Of a stretch of 15,183 nucleotides of DNA, positions 14,789-15,183 are shown piece by piece. A program made the translations under genes and the position numbers. This stretch comes from Neisseriales bacterium. GTDB taxonomy: Bacteria; Pseudomonadota; Gammaproteobacteria; Burkholderiales; UBA11063. The notes beneath the pieces were generated by a model. That model did not search any database and was not told the origin of the DNA. It saw only the letters and a list, made by a program, of their open reading frames with translations. The first letter of the stretch is position 1. Every line of letters begins with the position of its first letter. The DNA lies in contig SSGY01000131.1 of NCBI GenBank assembly GCA_008017145.1, forward strand, positions 1 through 15,183, written 5' to 3'.

Positions 14789-15183
14789 TGAGCACCAATT
14801 CGTTCAATATCCCAAAAAATGATATTGGCACCTAAATAGTCCTCAGCAAATTTGCGAAAATCAGCTTTGCTGTAGGTTTTTTTAGTTTTAGGATCAATAT
14901 AGCCATAGTCCGGTGACTGAACTGCCATAGCAATTAGTGGTAATTTATGGCGATATTTATGGAAAAATGGATAACTATTGTGCATCTGTGCTTTTTTATA
15001 CGGCACAACATCCGGACCACCTAAACCAATATTATGTGCTGATGCGTAGTGGAATAGTTTGCTCATATAGCCATGATCATTATCCCATTCACAAGGGAAG
15101 AAATTAACGTATTGGACGACATAGCTGTGCTTAAAGGCAGACTTGGCAGCCATCATGTTTTCAATTTCGGCATTAAAATAATT
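14785..15183 (-). CDS. Probable glycoside-hydrolase-like TIM-barrel protein, C-terminal part (gene continues past the window)
   Basis: The reading frame is open from the window edge to a TAA at 14785-14787, giving 132 C-terminal residues; the two Met codons near 15151-15156 are probably internal. Segments alternate like the last strands and helices of a TIM barrel: SYVVQYVNFFPCEWD, then NIGLGGPDVVPY, LPLIAMAVQSPDY and, at the end, GANIIFWDIERIG. This recalls GH-like hypothetical proteins, but I cannot name a family or see catalytic residues with certainty. It is convergent with the hydroxyacid dehydrogenase gene, overlapping it by 4 bases. Real coding sequence is likely from the length and composition. 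Confidence 0.75.
   Translation of the reverse strand, partial: NYFNAEIENMMAAKSAFKHSYVVQYVNFFPCEWDNDHGYMSKLFHYASAHNIGLGGPDVVPYKKAQMHNSYPFFHKYRHKLPLIAMAVQSPDYGYIDPKTKKTYSKADFRKFAEDYLGANIIFWDIERIGAH

Noticed and set aside
1..15183. Integrated mobile element or CRISPR array
   Set aside because: No transposase, integrase, terminal inverted repeats, regularly spaced repeats or tRNA attachment site were seen; the toxin-like operon may be acquired but no boundary is visible.

Overview
This window is AT-rich DNA from a Gram-negative bacterium. The evidence is the set of Sec and lipoprotein signal peptides, the outer-membrane efflux lipoprotein and sigma70-type promoters. The regulator at 7444-8079 has a C-terminal layout that I associate from memory with Legionella/Coxiella-like gammaproteobacteria and some low-GC environmental proteobacteria. 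The species cannot be fixed from the sequence. I see no rRNA, tRNA, CRISPR array or complete insertion sequence.

Left part (1-4281, mostly minus strand). The first 100 bases may hold a scrap of a dehydrogenase gene. A two-gene operon follows. It starts with an 815-residue lipoprotein made of bacterial Ig-like domains joined to a C-terminal module that resembles the aerolysin / ETX-MTX2 pore-forming family. Eleven bases later comes a 194-residue secreted, tryptophan-rich protein whose strand pattern loosely recalls aegerolysins. A perfect 17-bp hairpin closes the operon. A small histidine-rich membrane protein is encoded just upstream of it. This pair is the most novel-looking system here: a possible surface-anchored pore-former with a small secreted partner.

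Middle (4282-8079, minus strand). There is a LysR regulator, a 480-base spacer that may encode a 26-residue membrane peptide, a CPA1-type Na+/H+ antiporter, and a PAS-like/LuxR-like HTH regulator. The regulator is broken by a one-base frameshift near 7460; its missing 40-residue tail is still readable in the next frame.

Right part (8080-12208, plus strand). Divergent from the broken regulator is a complete tripartite efflux operon: a DHA2/EmrB-type MFS pump, an EmrA/HlyD-type periplasmic adaptor and a NodT/OprM-type outer-membrane channel. The shared 140-bp regulatory region has two facing promoters and a palindrome between them.

Far right (12209-15183). A consensus sigma70 promoter followed by a small dyad drives an SDR oxidoreductase, a TrmB-family regulator and a D-2-hydroxyacid dehydrogenase. 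This looks like a self-regulated metabolic operon. Its last gene overlaps, tail to tail by 4 bases, a minus-strand gene for a probable glycoside-hydrolase-like (TIM-barrel) protein that runs off the window.
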